DNA from: Solibacillus sp040273735
GTDB taxonomy: Bacteria > Bacillota > Bacilli > Bacillales_A > Planococcaceae
Length of the DNA: 64,000 nucleotides
Assembly (NCBI RefSeq): GCF_040273735.1
Contig: NZ_JBELZM010000005.1
Span: 62,001-126,000 of the forward strand
Direction: 5' to 3'
Positions within the stretch are counted from its first letter, which is position 1; each line of letters begins with the position of its first letter. The notes under the pieces were generated by a model that ran no database searches, was not told the DNA's origin, and saw only the letters and a program-made list of their open reading frames with translations. The position numbers and the translations under genes were made by a program. Below, in pieces: positions 42,584 to 52,499 of the stretch.

Positions 42584-43999
42584 TTAATGTTTTTCAAATG
42601 CTCGTTCACCAGCAATACCTGGTTGCGTTAATTCGAATGGATTTAAAATAATATCCAACTGCTCAAGCGTGAAATAGTTGTACATTAAGCAAAGTTCGCG
42701 TACAGATTTGCCGCTATGCAGTGCTTCACGTGCAATTTGACTTGAACGCTCATAGCCTAAATGTGGAGCCAGTGCTGTAATTACTCCGATTGAACGTTCT
42801 ACATAATCATGCAGTCGCGCTTCATTTGCTTCAATATGATCAAGACAGTATTTTGTAAATACTGTAAAGCCGTTTGTCATAATTTCAATCGACTGAAGCA
42901 GATTAAATACTAGAACTGGTTCCATTACATTCAGCTCAAATTGTCCTGCTTCTGAAGCAAGTGATATTGTCACGTCATTACCGATTACTTGGAATGCGAT
43001 TTGGTTAATGACTTCCGGCATAACAGGATTTACTTTACCTGGCATAATAGAAGAACCTGGTTGACGCTCCGGTAAGCGGATTTCTGCAAATCCGGCTTTT
43101 GGACCTGATGCCATTAAGCGTAAGTCATTACAGATTTTTGACATATTCATCATTGCGATTTTTAACATTGATGATACTTCTGCATACGTATCGGTGTTTT
43201 GTGTACCGTCAATTAAATTGTCAACTTTTATGAACGGGAAACCACTGTAAGTCGCGATGTTTTCTACTGCCAATTTCATATATTCAGGGTCCGCATTCAG
43301 GCCTGTCCCGATTGCAGTTGCACCGATATTGATTTGCAGCATTGTTTGCTGCGCTTTTTTGATTCGAGCAATATCACGGGAAACAACGGCAGCGTATGCA
43401 CCGAATTCCTGGCCTAAACGAACTGGTACAGCATCTTGTAAATGCGTACGACCCATTTTAACGATTGAATCGAATTCTACTGATTTTCTGATAAAGCTAT
43501 CACGCATCATTTCCATCGCCATAATTAAATTATTTAACGTAGAAACTGTTGCAATATGAATAGCCGATGGGAATGCATCATTTGTTGACTGCGCCATATT
43601 GACATGGCTGTTAGGACTAATGATTGAATAAGTACCTTTTTCTTCCCCTAAAATTTCCAGTGCACGGTTTGCAATTACTTCATTGGCATTCATGTTCATT
43701 GAAGTGCCTGCTCCGCCCTGAATTGGATCTACAACGAACTGGTCATGTAATAGTCCTGAAATAATGTCATCTGATGCTTGTGCAATTGCATTAGCAATTA
43801 CTGGATCCAATTTGCCGATATCGGCATTTGCAAGTGCCGAACTTTTCTTTACGATGGCAAATGCACGAATTAATTCAGGGTGCATTGTCATTTTAGTAAT
43901 CGGGAAATTTTCTAATGCACGAGTTGTTTGAACGCCGTAATAAACGTCCTTTGGAATTTCTAATGTGCCTAAAAAGTCTTTTTCAATACGTGTACTCAT
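42584..43999 (-). CDS. aspA: Aspartate ammonia-lyase
   Basis: A 471-aa member of the fumarase/aspartase superfamily, releasing fumarate and ammonia from L-aspartate. The signature GSSIMPGKVNP is intact, with MGRTHLQDAVP and SPNSHVNMAQSTND as the other substrate-binding segments. The start chosen is the ATG after TTGGAGG. It is monocistronic here, without an asparaginase partner. Confidence 0.93.
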   Translation of the reverse strand: MSTRIEKDFLGTLEIPKDVYYGVQTTRALENFPITKMTMHPELIRAFAIVKKSSALANADIGKLDPVIANAIAQASDDIISGLLHDQFVVDPIQGGAGTSMNMNANEVIANRALEILGEEKGTYSIISPNSHVNMAQSTNDAFPSAIHIATVSTLNNLIMAMEMMRDSFIRKSVEFDSIVKMGRTHLQDAVPVRLGQEFGAYAAVVSRDIARIKKAQQTMLQINIGATAIGTGLNADPEYMKLAVENIATYSGFPFIKVDNLIDGTQNTDTYAEVSSMLKIAMMNMSKICNDLRLMASGPKAGFAEIRLPERQPGSSIMPGKVNPVMPEVINQIAFQVIGNDVTISLASEAGQFELNVMEPVLVFNLLQSIEIMTNGFTVFTKYCLDHIEANEARLHDYVERSIGVITALAPHLGYERSSQIAREALHSGKSVRELCLMYNYFTLEQLDIILNPFELTQPGIAGERAFEKH

Positions 44000-44212
44000 C
44001 TGTACAAACCCTCCAAGAGAATGGTGTAATAGTTGGATAAACAACTACATTATACGCCATATAATGATAAAAGCTTACTTGCTGAATTATTAGTTTATTT
44101 GATTTTCTCAAGTAAGTTTAAATTAACCAATATTAACAAATATAATGAGGGCTATTTTGTAACTTTTTGATTTTTTAAACGACTAATAAGGAAAGGAATG
44201 AGGTGGTTGATA

Positions 44213-44749
44213 TTGAAGAGGTGGCTAAGTTACATGTTGGTCGTGGGGATGATCTTGGTCCTTGCAGCATGTAATATGAAAGAAAACGAAACATCATCCG
44301 ATTCAACTGAACCCGTGCAGGAAGAAAATAATGAGAATAAAGTAGAATATGAATTACTGTTTCATTTGGATTCGATACCTCCTGAGGTTGGTACGAGTAT
44401 TTCAATCGTGCAGGATGAAAAGCTTTATACTACTTGGGCAGAGATTTTTGGTTTTGAATCGGTTCCACCTGTCGATTTTGAAAAAGAGGAAGTACTGTTT
44501 GTCACAGGATATTCAGATGGCTGTGGAAGAGAAATTGAAGAAATCGAAAAAGATGGGGATACTTTAGTCATTACCTTAAACTATCCGGAAAATATTCGAA
44601 GCGAGAAAGACATCGCCTGCACAGAAATAGCTTTAGACAATACTTATGTTGTCAAAATGAAAAAGACAGACACAACAAAAGGTAAGCTGATTGATATCAA
44701 TCGGACAACATATGAAGAAGATTCGACGGTTCAGGAAAAACTGCATTAA
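44213..44749 (+). CDS. Lipoprotein, PrcB-like C-terminal domain
   Basis: A 178-aa lipoprotein: signal SYMLVVGMILVLAAC with the lipobox LAAC, an acidic linker, then a domain with VDFEKEEVLFVTGYSDGCG, like the PrcB C-terminal family, in which a similar strand follows a WxxxW-type helix (here YTTWAEIFG). The start chosen is the TTG six bases after GAGGTGG; the ATG at 44198 sits on an SD-like AAAGGA and is less likely. The terminator follows closely. Confidence 0.65.
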   Translation: MKRWLSYMLVVGMILVLAACNMKENETSSDSTEPVQEENNENKVEYELLFHLDSIPPEVGTSISIVQDEKLYTTWAEIFGFESVPPVDFEKEEVLFVTGYSDGCGREIEEIEKDGDTLVITLNYPENIRSEKDIACTEIALDNTYVVKMKKTDTTKGKLIDINRTTYEEDSTVQEKLH

Positions 44750-44790
44750 ACGAATACAGTAATACGAGGGGCTACCAATTCCTCTATATG

Positions 44791-44834
44791 AATATTACAC
44801 TGAAAATATCGAATTTTCGGTGTAATATTTTTTT
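44791..44834 (+). terminator. Terminator
   Basis: A 17-bp stem (44791-44807 with 44813-44829), one G-U pair, followed by a T run. Confidence 0.88.
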
Positions 44835-45069
44835 GGTCATAAATTTTCTGCAAATAGAAAACATTATGTTGGGAATAAGGTTAAATTGCTATTTACATAA
44901 TAACAGGCTACGTTTATCCATTGTAAGACGGGCAAAAAATTGGTAATATGAATTATCGTACAATAATAGTATTGAACGCGAACTATAGAAAACTGGAAGA
45001 TGCCAGGGAACTATAGGCAACTAATTGCATACATATCAAGCGTTGATCGCCGTGGATAAAACTACTGGC

Positions 45070-45155
45070 GGGAGCAGTTTCTGGAGAGAGCGCGATAATT
45101 CGCGTCGCCGAAGGGTTCATAATCTCAGGCAAAAGGACAGAAGAGTAATGAGAGA
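45070..45155 (+). promoter_or_regulatory. Single-aptamer glycine riboswitch
   Basis: The glycine-aptamer core is present: TTTCTGGAGAGAG, a short P3 hairpin GCGCG/CGCGT, GCCGAAGGG, then CTCAGGCAAAAGGACAGAAGA closing P1. It most resembles the second aptamer of the B. subtilis gcvT switch; no first aptamer with the conserved core was seen upstream. A TTGGTA/ATAATA promoter candidate lies about 120 bp upstream. Confidence 0.9.
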
Positions 45156-45278
45156 TGCTTCTCTTTAACATTAGGTGTGAGAAAAATACCCTTTGTTTCA
45201 TGAAAAGCCCTCGATAGATGTCACAGATTTTTTGAAATCTGGACGCGATTTCGCAGAGGCGAGATCGATTATTCTTAC

Positions 45279-45320
45279 AAACAGGGACTGGCGCATAATC
45301 AGTCCCTGTTTTAATTTTCC
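45279..45320 (+). terminator. Terminator of the glycine riboswitch leader
   Basis: AACAGGGACTG pairs with CAGTCCCTGTT across GCGCATAAT, followed by TTAATTTT. It lies between the aptamer and the permease start, so it is the likely expression platform. Confidence 0.8.
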
Positions 45321-45409
45321 AGAAAAAATTACTTGATGGACCGCGGTGAAGTACTTATTATTTTGCGCTGTGTAAACAGACAAAATACTTATCCTTTGGA
45401 GGAATCGTT

Positions 45410-46747
45410 TTGGAACAACAAGAATTAAAGCGCGACCTGAAAAATCGCCACGTTCAGTTAATAGCGATTGGAGGAACAATCGGAACGGGGTTGTTTTTAG
45501 GGTCAGGTAAAGCGATCTCACTTGCAGGACCTTCTATTATCTTTGCATACTTAATCGTTGGAATCGCACTATTTTTCGTAATGCGTGCACTTGGCGAATT
45601 GCTTTTATCAAAAGGCGGCTATGCATCATTTACCGAGTTCGCCACTGAATACCTAGGGGATTGGGCAGGCTATATTACCGGCTGGACATACTGGTTCTGC
45701 TGGATTATGACGGCAATGGCGGATATTATCGCTGTCGGTATGTACACGCAGTACTGGTTCGACATCCCGCAATGGGTACCGGCTATCGCATGTTTAGTAG
45801 TCTTACTTATTCTGAATTTATTGACGGTCAAACTTTTCGGAGAGCTGGAGTTTTGGTTTGCGTTAATTAAAATCATCACAATTGTTGCGTTGATTGCGAT
45901 AGGCATTGTATTGTTGATCATTGGTTTTGAGACTGATACAGGCAAGGTTGCTGTCTCGAATTTATGGGAGCATGGCGGATTGTTCCCGAATGGTACATTT
46001 GGATTTTTAATGGCATTCCAAATGGTTGTCTTTGCATTCGTTGGGGTTGAATTAGTAGGGGTTGCTGCTGCTGAAACGGCAAACCCGCAAAAGAATATCC
46101 CATCTGCTATTAATAAAATTCCCGTTCGTATTCTGCTGTTTTATGTAGGGGCATTATTTGTAATTTTAACAATCAACCCTTGGGATACATTAAGTGCAGC
46201 AAGCTCGCCATTCGTTCAGGTTTTCGCATTGGTAGGAATTCCAATTGCAGCAGGTTTGATTAACTTTGTTGTGCTGACATCAGCTGCTTCTGCAGGAAAT
46301 AGCGGAATGTTCTCAACGAGCCGTATGCTGTTCAGTTTAAGTAGTAATAAACAAGCACCGAAAGCTTACGGTAAGTTAAACAAAAATGCGGTGCCGCAAA
46401 ATGGTCTGTTATTTTCTGCGGTTGTAGTATCGATTGGTGCATTGCTTAGCTATTTCATGCCGGACGATGCATTCAGTATCGTGACAACAATTAGTGCGAT
46501 TTGTTTTATTTGGGTTTGGAGCATTATTCTGATTTCGCATATCATTTACAAAAAGCGTCATCCAGAATTACATAAATCTTCAATTTTCAAAGCACCTTTA
46601 ACACCATTCGTTAACTATTTAATATTAGCATTCTTCCTGTTTTTACTAATCATTATGGCTATTTCCGAGTCTACGAGAACTTCGCTGCTGTTAACACCGT
46701 TATGGTTTTTACTGCTGTTTGTTCTTTATAAGGTTCGAAAGAAATAA
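45410..46747 (+). CDS. AAT-family amino-acid permease, probable glycine/D-alanine/D-serine importer
   Basis: A 445-aa APC-superfamily permease with 12 TM segments. The signature GGTIGTGLFLGSGKAI is in TM1 and FVGVELVGVAAAETANPQKNIP in TM6. It is closest in pattern to CycA/AlaP-type permeases. Glycine control through the leader riboswitch strongly suggests glycine as substrate (inference). Start TTG after TTGGAGG. A terminator follows. Confidence 0.88.
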   Translation: MEQQELKRDLKNRHVQLIAIGGTIGTGLFLGSGKAISLAGPSIIFAYLIVGIALFFVMRALGELLLSKGGYASFTEFATEYLGDWAGYITGWTYWFCWIMTAMADIIAVGMYTQYWFDIPQWVPAIACLVVLLILNLLTVKLFGELEFWFALIKIITIVALIAIGIVLLIIGFETDTGKVAVSNLWEHGGLFPNGTFGFLMAFQMVVFAFVGVELVGVAAAETANPQKNIPSAINKIPVRILLFYVGALFVILTINPWDTLSAASSPFVQVFALVGIPIAAGLINFVVLTSAASAGNSGMFSTSRMLFSLSSNKQAPKAYGKLNKNAVPQNGLLFSAVVVSIGALLSYFMPDDAFSIVTTISAICFIWVWSIILISHIIYKKRHPELHKSSIFKAPLTPFVNYLILAFFLFLLIIMAISESTRTSLLLTPLWFLLLFVLYKVRKK

Positions 46748-46754
46748 ATGTAAA

Positions 46755-46787
46755 ACCGGGTTTCCATCGAGGAAGCCCGGTCTTTTC
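46755..46787 (+). terminator. Terminator after the permease gene
   Basis: ACCGGGTTTCC pairs with GGAAGCCCGGT, followed by CTTTTCT. Confidence 0.85.
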
Positions 46788-46789
46788 TA

Positions 46790-46963
46790 TTAGTTTATTT
46801 TTCGCAAAAATTGGCTTCTTGCTTCTGAGAAGATTTTATTGTCACAGGAATCACAGGAAAATTTGCCGCTCATATTCCGTTTGTAGTTCCGGTATTTTAC
46901 TGTTCCTTCTATTAATAAAAAAGGTTTTTTACAGCAGTAGCAAATGGTTTCGTAGGTTATCAA
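46790..46963 (-). CDS. Small zinc-ribbon protein
   Basis: A 57-aa protein with two CxxC pairs (CYCC near residue 8 and CDSC near residue 37), forming a likely zinc knuckle, and a basic C-terminus. It resembles YlaI-type small Zn proteins in Bacillales (weak call). The TTG start follows AAAGGAGGAG and shares TTGA with the stop of the MFS gene, so translation is coupled. Confidence 0.6.
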   Translation of the reverse strand: MITYETICYCCKKPFLLIEGTVKYRNYKRNMSGKFSCDSCDNKIFSEARSQFLRKIN

Positions 46964-48168
46964 GTTAGCTCCTCCTTTGCAAACAATGGTTTGTTGTTTA
47001 ACAGATGGAAATAAACGATACATGCGATGACAACACCGATTAAAGCGAAGATGCTTGTTGTCAGTTGAATCGTGTAGATTTCCGCCAAAAATCCGATAAT
47101 CAAAGTTAAAGTGATCTGCATCACACTTTCGATCAGTCCAAGTGAACTGCCGAACCGTCCCATCAATTCAGTCGGGATTGTTTGCTGGTAAAATGTCGCG
47201 TAGCCCGTATTGCTGAATGCCATAAACAGTCCGAGCAAAATAAAGGCAGCGACCGCAATCATTAAATTATGTGAAAAGTAAAATATAAAGTAGGAAAGTA
47301 AGGTACATGTAAATCCAAGGCCGATGTACGAAACGAGTGACAGCTTCTTCACGAATCGGACAGCCAAATAGCCACCGACAATGGCACCGATTCCTGTGAT
47401 TCCTACAATGATGCCGTATACCGAATCCGTCACTTTATGAAAGTCTTTTAAAAACGACATTTCCTGGGAATCAAGTGAAAAGCAAATCATCAGCGCTGTT
47501 GAATATAAAACGAAGAATTTCAACAGCGTTTTGCGTTGCGAGATAAATTTCCAGACAGTAATAAAATCATCTCGAATAACAGCAAGTGTGAGTACAGATG
47601 ATTGAGTGGCCGACTTGATCTCTGGATTTGGCAGCAAATACATCATGTATGAGCTAAACAAAAGCATAAACCCATTCACCCACATCGCAGTGGCAGTACT
47701 GCTCATGGCGATAATGGCACCACTTAAAGCAGGGCCAATCATAAAGCTCCCTGAACCGAGCATGCTGTTGATGGCATTAAAACGCAAGCGATCATTTGGC
47801 AAAACGAGTTTTGTAATCATAAATGTGCTGCTCGGATTGGCAAAACAGACTGCAATATTTGCCAAAAAGATCAAACTGTAGATGAGCCAAATTTCCGAGA
47901 GCAATGGCATCATACAAACGATACCTGCGCGGAAAACATCACAAACAATCAAGATGATTCTTTTATTGGTTCTATCTACGATGGAGCCCGCAAAAAAACT
48001 GCACAAAATGCGGGCAATCGGACCGATAATATAGATGCCCGCAACCGCTGCCGGTGACTCGGTTAAATGCCAGACCGATAGATTGAGCGCAATCAAGTAA
48101 ATCCAACTTCCCAGTTTGGATGCGCCAAACCCGAACCACAAATAAAAATACTCTTTTCTTAACTCCAA
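46960..48168 (-). CDS. MFS transporter
   Basis: A 402-aa major facilitator with 12 TM segments, of the macrolide/multidrug efflux type (the SIVDRTNKRIILIV loop between TM2 and TM3 and a glycine-rich TM5, GSGSFMIGPALSGAI). Start TTG after GGGGTG. It is 11 bp downstream of the XRE-TPR regulator gene, which may control it. The exported compound is unknown. Confidence 0.82.
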   Translation of the reverse strand: MELRKEYFYLWFGFGASKLGSWIYLIALNLSVWHLTESPAAVAGIYIIGPIARILCSFFAGSIVDRTNKRIILIVCDVFRAGIVCMMPLLSEIWLIYSLIFLANIAVCFANPSSTFMITKLVLPNDRLRFNAINSMLGSGSFMIGPALSGAIIAMSSTATAMWVNGFMLLFSSYMMYLLPNPEIKSATQSSVLTLAVIRDDFITVWKFISQRKTLLKFFVLYSTALMICFSLDSQEMSFLKDFHKVTDSVYGIIVGITGIGAIVGGYLAVRFVKKLSLVSYIGLGFTCTLLSYFIFYFSHNLMIAVAAFILLGLFMAFSNTGYATFYQQTIPTELMGRFGSSLGLIESVMQITLTLIIGFLAEIYTIQLTTSIFALIGVVIACIVYFHLLNNKPLFAKEELT

Positions 48169-48179
48169 ATCATCACCCC

Positions 48180-49451
48180 TTAGCTGCTCATTCTCTGCCG
48201 TATTTTTTCACTTGCATATAGTGCCTGCCTAAAGCAGTAGCTCGCCTGTTTATAGGCATGGAGCTGCTCATAAAACTGTGCCCATAATGGAGCATAGAAC
48301 AGAATCAGCGAATAATACTGTTGTTCGTTGAAATGCGGAAAAGCTTCATCCTCCAGCAATTTCAATCCGCGGATCGTATGTGCAGATTCAACCGCATACT
48401 GCAATAGTCTGCGCTGATAAATATGATGGGGTACAGAAAATTGATGTTCTTCATAACGTTTTAATAGTATTTCCAGCTGTTTGAAATCCTTCTGCGCAAA
48501 GCATGTGCGCATCCAGTTAATTGCTGAATGCAGGTCTTCATCGTAGTTATTTGCCGTTTTATAATGTTTGGACGCTTCTGGAAAGTTTTCCTGGCATTCG
48601 TAACAATACGCGATATTGTTATGCAATGAGCTCCATTGCATCGGTGTTTGGATTGAAGGTACACTTTCAAGCAAATTTAGCCCTGCTTCAAACTCCTTGA
48701 GAGCTTTCTGGAATCGATGTGAATCATTGAAAATCACACCTTTCATGGAGAATAGCTTCAACTGAAACAACGGTTTATACTGATGGATGAAAAACTGCTG
48801 TGCCAGTTCAATATGTTCCAGTGCCTTTTGTAACTTGTAGCTACGGTGATTTGCAAAAGCAATATGATAATGATAGTTGGCCAGTTCGAATGGGTGAGCA
48901 TTGGATAGAAATTGCGCAAATTGACTGTCTTCTTCTTTGTTAGACAACTGTTCAAATTCCTGAAAAGAAAGATGGCCGAAAGTCGTAATGGCTACGAATA
49001 GTTGAGTGACCCGGTCTTTTTTCCAGCTGACGAACGGCTCGATTTCATTAAGTATTGTTCTCGCCACATCATCTTCTTTTTTCGAGTAAAGGAAACGAGC
49101 ATACACGAGCTTTGCCATCAGCTGCTGTTCAAACGGCTGCTCTTCGGTTTGCATAGCGGTTAATTGTTCAATTTCACCTACAGTAAACTCGGCATTCGAC
49201 AATAATTTTTCATATAACTGCTCCAAAAAAGTGGTTTGGCTTTTCAGTTGTTGTTTGAGCTTGTTGAAATCGATGCCCAAGTTTTCAAACAGCTGCTCAT
49301 ACATCGAATGCTCTGCGATAACGATCCCGTTTTCAATCCGGCTTAAATATGAAGGGGTACAAATACCGAATGCAACGTCATCCTGTTTTTGCTTCTTTTT
49401 TTGACGATAATATTTTAATAGCTTCCCCCAAGCTTTTTCATTGTTTTCCAT
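48180..49451 (-). CDS. XRE-family regulator with TPR-like domain (RNPP/Rgg-like)
   Basis: A 423-aa protein: XRE helix-turn-helix at about 8-62 (QDDVAFGICTPSYLSRIENG), then a long helical repeat region with TPR-like segments (such as NNIAYCYECQENFPEASKHY). The layout matches PlcR/Rgg-type quorum sensors, which bind small peptides. No peptide pheromone gene was found next to it, so peptide sensing is unproven. Just upstream is a 19-bp near-palindrome, GTTTA-N9-TAAAC (49470-49488), that could be its operator. Confidence 0.8.
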   Translation of the reverse strand: MENNEKAWGKLLKYYRQKKKQKQDDVAFGICTPSYLSRIENGIVIAEHSMYEQLFENLGIDFNKLKQQLKSQTTFLEQLYEKLLSNAEFTVGEIEQLTAMQTEEQPFEQQLMAKLVYARFLYSKKEDDVARTILNEIEPFVSWKKDRVTQLFVAITTFGHLSFQEFEQLSNKEEDSQFAQFLSNAHPFELANYHYHIAFANHRSYKLQKALEHIELAQQFFIHQYKPLFQLKLFSMKGVIFNDSHRFQKALKEFEAGLNLLESVPSIQTPMQWSSLHNNIAYCYECQENFPEASKHYKTANNYDEDLHSAINWMRTCFAQKDFKQLEILLKRYEEHQFSVPHHIYQRRLLQYAVESAHTIRGLKLLEDEAFPHFNEQQYYSLILFYAPLWAQFYEQLHAYKQASYCFRQALYASEKIRQRMSS

Positions 49452-49665
49452 AAAAACACCTCATAGATAGTTTACCAAAATACTAAACAGGAATATTGCG
49501 AATTTTCTTTAAAAAGTGCACAATTAACGTTACGAAAATGATAAACTTACACAAATCATTAAAGGTTTACATATTTTAATTGCATATTCTGAAATAGCTC
49601 TATATGATAAGAAAATAAAAAAGGGTTTATTGTTTTAAATGGGAGCTTAGATTGGAGAGATAGTA

Positions 49666-50214
49666 ATGTTCTTTTATGAAGTAGATAATGAAATTCAATT
49701 AAAATTAATCACACAAAATGATGCTGAAGAAATCTTTGCTTTCATTGACCGTTCACGCGATTATTTACGTGAATGGCTTGGATGGGTAGATAATACAAAA
49801 ACTGTTGAAGATACACGCGATTTTGCCGGAATGAATCTAGAAAAATTCGCAAAACGTGAAGGCCTTGATACAGCGATTTTTTATAAAGGGCAATTTGTCG
49901 GGAAAGTATCGATTAATACGATTAACTGGTCTCTGAAAAAATGCGAAATCGGCTATTTTTTAGATGAAGAATATCAAGGGGAAGGCATTATGACACGTGC
50001 TGTGAAAGGTATTATTGATATCGCCTTCAATGAATATAAGCTTGGTAAAGTCGAAATTCATGCTGCTGTTAATAATACGAAAAGTCGTCATATTGCAGAG
50101 CGCCTTGGTTTTATGCATGAAGGGACAATCCGTCAGGCGGAATGGCTGTACAATCACTATGTCGATCATGCGGTTTATGGTCTTTTAAAAGACGAATGGG
50201 TTGGGGAATATTAA
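49666..50214 (+). CDS. GNAT acetyltransferase, RimL/YdaF-like
   Basis: A 182-aa acetyltransferase. It has the CEIGYFLDEEYQGEGIMTRA acetyl-CoA loop in the middle and the AAVNNTKSRHIAERLGF segment of the ribosomal-protein acetyltransferase branch, ending HAVYGLLKDEW. The substrate may be an N-terminal amine, a ribosomal protein or a small molecule. SD GGAGAG. Confidence 0.87.
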   Translation: MFFYEVDNEIQLKLITQNDAEEIFAFIDRSRDYLREWLGWVDNTKTVEDTRDFAGMNLEKFAKREGLDTAIFYKGQFVGKVSINTINWSLKKCEIGYFLDEEYQGEGIMTRAVKGIIDIAFNEYKLGKVEIHAAVNNTKSRHIAERLGFMHEGTIRQAEWLYNHYVDHAVYGLLKDEWVGEY

Positions 50215-50226
50215 TAACTGGTTTCG

Positions 50227-50257
50227 CCTCATCAGAAGTACCTGATGAGGTTTTTTA
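50227..50257 (+). terminator. Terminator
   Basis: CCTCATCAG pairs with CTGATGAGG, followed by TTTTTT. Confidence 0.88.
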
Positions 50258-50414
50258 TCGCTAAATTATAATTTAATGAAACTTTTTCCATACTCATCCA
50301 GTATAGTAATTAGAATCTATTACATGTGAAGTCATTCATGCCACTACATATAACATCTTGGTACAAAAATAAATGCTTGTAATAGAAGAAATAGCAGAAA
50401 GCAGGTGTGGACAA

Positions 50415-51320
50415 TTGTCACAGCCAATTGTGGAAATTAAAAATTTGAACAAAACGATTAAAGGCAAACACATTATCAAGGACTTGAATCTAGAGTTTTA
50501 TCCGGGTCAAATAACAGGTTTCTTAGGTCCGAACGGAGCGGGTAAAACAACGACGATCCGTATGATGACGGGGTTAATGTATCCGTCAAAAGGAGAAGTA
50601 ATCATCGATGGGAAAAAACTGTCGACAAATTATGAAGAGGCGATCAGTAATATCGGTGTAATCGTTGAAAACCCAGAAATGTATAAATATATGTCAGGGT
50701 ATAAAAACTTGCAGCACTTTGCCCGTATGCATAAAGGAGTAACGAAACAGCGTATTGATGAAGTTGTAGCTCAAGTCGGTCTGCAAAATCGGATAAATGA
50801 AAAAGTTAAAACGTATTCGTTAGGGATGCGTCAACGTCTTGGACTGGCACAGGCGATGCTGCACCGTCCAAAGTTTTTAATTTTGGATGAGCCGACAAAT
50901 GGTCTTGACCCTGCTGGTATCCGTGAATTCCGTATGTATTTGCGCAAAATTGCGGTAGAGGATAATGTCGCAATCGTTGTATCGAGTCACCTTTTATCCG
51001 AAATCGAGTTAATGGTAGACCGCATCGCGATTATTCAAAATGGTGAGCTGATTGATATCCGTGAACTGCAACATGTCGCGGCAGCACAATATTACATTGA
51101 AGTCGGTCAGCCAGATCAGCTTCAGGCGATGTTTGAAGAGCCGTTAGCAAAAGAGAATGGCGGCTATGTGTTAAATCTGACTAAAGAAGAAGTGCCTGCA
51201 CTTATTCGTAAATTAGTTGAATCGGGCATTGATCTTTATACAATCCAGCCGATTCAGAAGCGTCTTGAAGATCAATTTATCGAGATGACAGGTGGAGGTG
51301 CAATCGATGCAATACGTTAA
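50415..51320 (+). CDS. ABC transporter ATP-binding protein (BcrA/CcmA type)
   Basis: A 301-aa ATPase: Walker A GPNGAGKTT, an ENPEMYKYMSGYKNL segment after the Q-loop position, signature YSLGMRQR, Walker B FLILDEPTNGLDP, and an H-loop SSHLLSE. The C-terminal extension is typical of BcrA-type exporters. With the next gene it forms an ABC-2 exporter such as those for peptides or antibiotics. The start chosen is the TTG seven bases after AGGTG; the ATG at 50373 has no SD. Confidence 0.88.
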   Translation: MSQPIVEIKNLNKTIKGKHIIKDLNLEFYPGQITGFLGPNGAGKTTTIRMMTGLMYPSKGEVIIDGKKLSTNYEEAISNIGVIVENPEMYKYMSGYKNLQHFARMHKGVTKQRIDEVVAQVGLQNRINEKVKTYSLGMRQRLGLAQAMLHRPKFLILDEPTNGLDPAGIREFRMYLRKIAVEDNVAIVVSSHLLSEIELMVDRIAIIQNGELIDIRELQHVAAAQYYIEVGQPDQLQAMFEEPLAKENGGYVLNLTKEEVPALIRKLVESGIDLYTIQPIQKRLEDQFIEMTGGGAIDAIR

Positions 51321-52245
51321 AAATGAATGGATCAAAATGTGGTCGCAAAAAAATGCTTGGATCATGTGCGGGCTCTTAATTGTACTAATCGTATTCGTTG
51401 CAGGGATGAACAAATATTATGATGTGGATTCAAGTACAAAAGAAGCGCGCTTAGCAGCAAATGAAGAAATGATGGCCCATCCAAAAGAAATGCTTGCTTC
51501 AGAAGATTTAATGCCGGAAGATGAGCAATATTTCAAGGAAGAAATTGCAATGGCCGAATACCGTATCGCCAATGATTTGCCATCATCAAATGCAATGACA
51601 TTTACGGAACATATTGATTTATCATTAACATTGACAATTATGGTAACAAGCATCTTTACAGTTGTTATTGCGGCAGGTATTGTATCATCAGAGTTTGGTA
51701 CAGGTACGATTAAAATGCTTCTTACACGACCTGTTGCAAGATGGAAAATTTTACTTTCGAAACTTGTTGCGTCTATACTTTATGGAATTGTACTATTTGC
51801 CGCTGGAATCGTTGTCGCATTAGTTGTCGGTATGGCATTATTCGGTACGGACAGTGCAATTGCATTATCAATCGTAGATGGGCAAGTCGTACAGGAAACC
51901 GTAGAGAATACATTTATCGAAACGACACTTTATTCGCTCGGTTCTACAATTATGACAATTATATTTGCGTTTATGATCGGTACGATTTTTGGTTCAAGTA
52001 CGTTAGCGGTAAGTTTATCGCTGTTCATCTTGTTGATGGGTTCAACGGCAACAATGTTTATCGCCCAGTATGATTTTGCGAAATATATTTGGTTTGCGAA
52101 TGATTTATCGTATTATGCACCAGGAAGTATTCCGATGATTGAAGGATTAACGTTTACGTTCTCGCTAGTTGTCAATATCGTATATGCGATTGTGTTCTTG
52201 GTGATTACGTTCGGTTACTTTATGAAGCGTGACGTAACGGCTTAG
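51307..52245 (+). CDS. ABC-2 type permease
   Basis: A 312-aa permease with six TM segments: TM1 near residues 18-38, a polar extracellular loop, then the conserved SSEFGTGTIKMLLTRPV segment after TM2. The start is the ATG after GGTGGAGG. It overlaps the ATPase gene by 14 bp. Substrate unknown; no regulator gene is adjacent. Confidence 0.87.
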   Translation: MQYVKNEWIKMWSQKNAWIMCGLLIVLIVFVAGMNKYYDVDSSTKEARLAANEEMMAHPKEMLASEDLMPEDEQYFKEEIAMAEYRIANDLPSSNAMTFTEHIDLSLTLTIMVTSIFTVVIAAGIVSSEFGTGTIKMLLTRPVARWKILLSKLVASILYGIVLFAAGIVVALVVGMALFGTDSAIALSIVDGQVVQETVENTFIETTLYSLGSTIMTIIFAFMIGTIFGSSTLAVSLSLFILLMGSTATMFIAQYDFAKYIWFANDLSYYAPGSIPMIEGLTFTFSLVVNIVYAIVFLVITFGYFMKRDVTA

Positions 52246-52499
52246 TTCAGAAAATTTTTTGGGAATAGCGAAAAAAATAATTTAAAAATCCCTGTTCTTT
52301 TATCGGTAATGATAAATGGAATGGGGAATTTTTGATTTAATCATTCAAGGTCAATGAAGCATTTGCTGAAACCTAATCCATGTGTCATTATCTAGAATCT
52401 AAACGTACGAAAAATAAAAAATATTCATTTAAGGATATAGCAATTTCCAGTTCCGGCTTTATACTAAAGATTAAGTCATTTGATTTAGGGGATGAATAG

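Noticed and set aside
44976..45069. First aptamer of a tandem glycine riboswitch
   Set aside because: The stretch lacks the CCGAAGG and CTCAGG-type core; only one aptamer can be supported.
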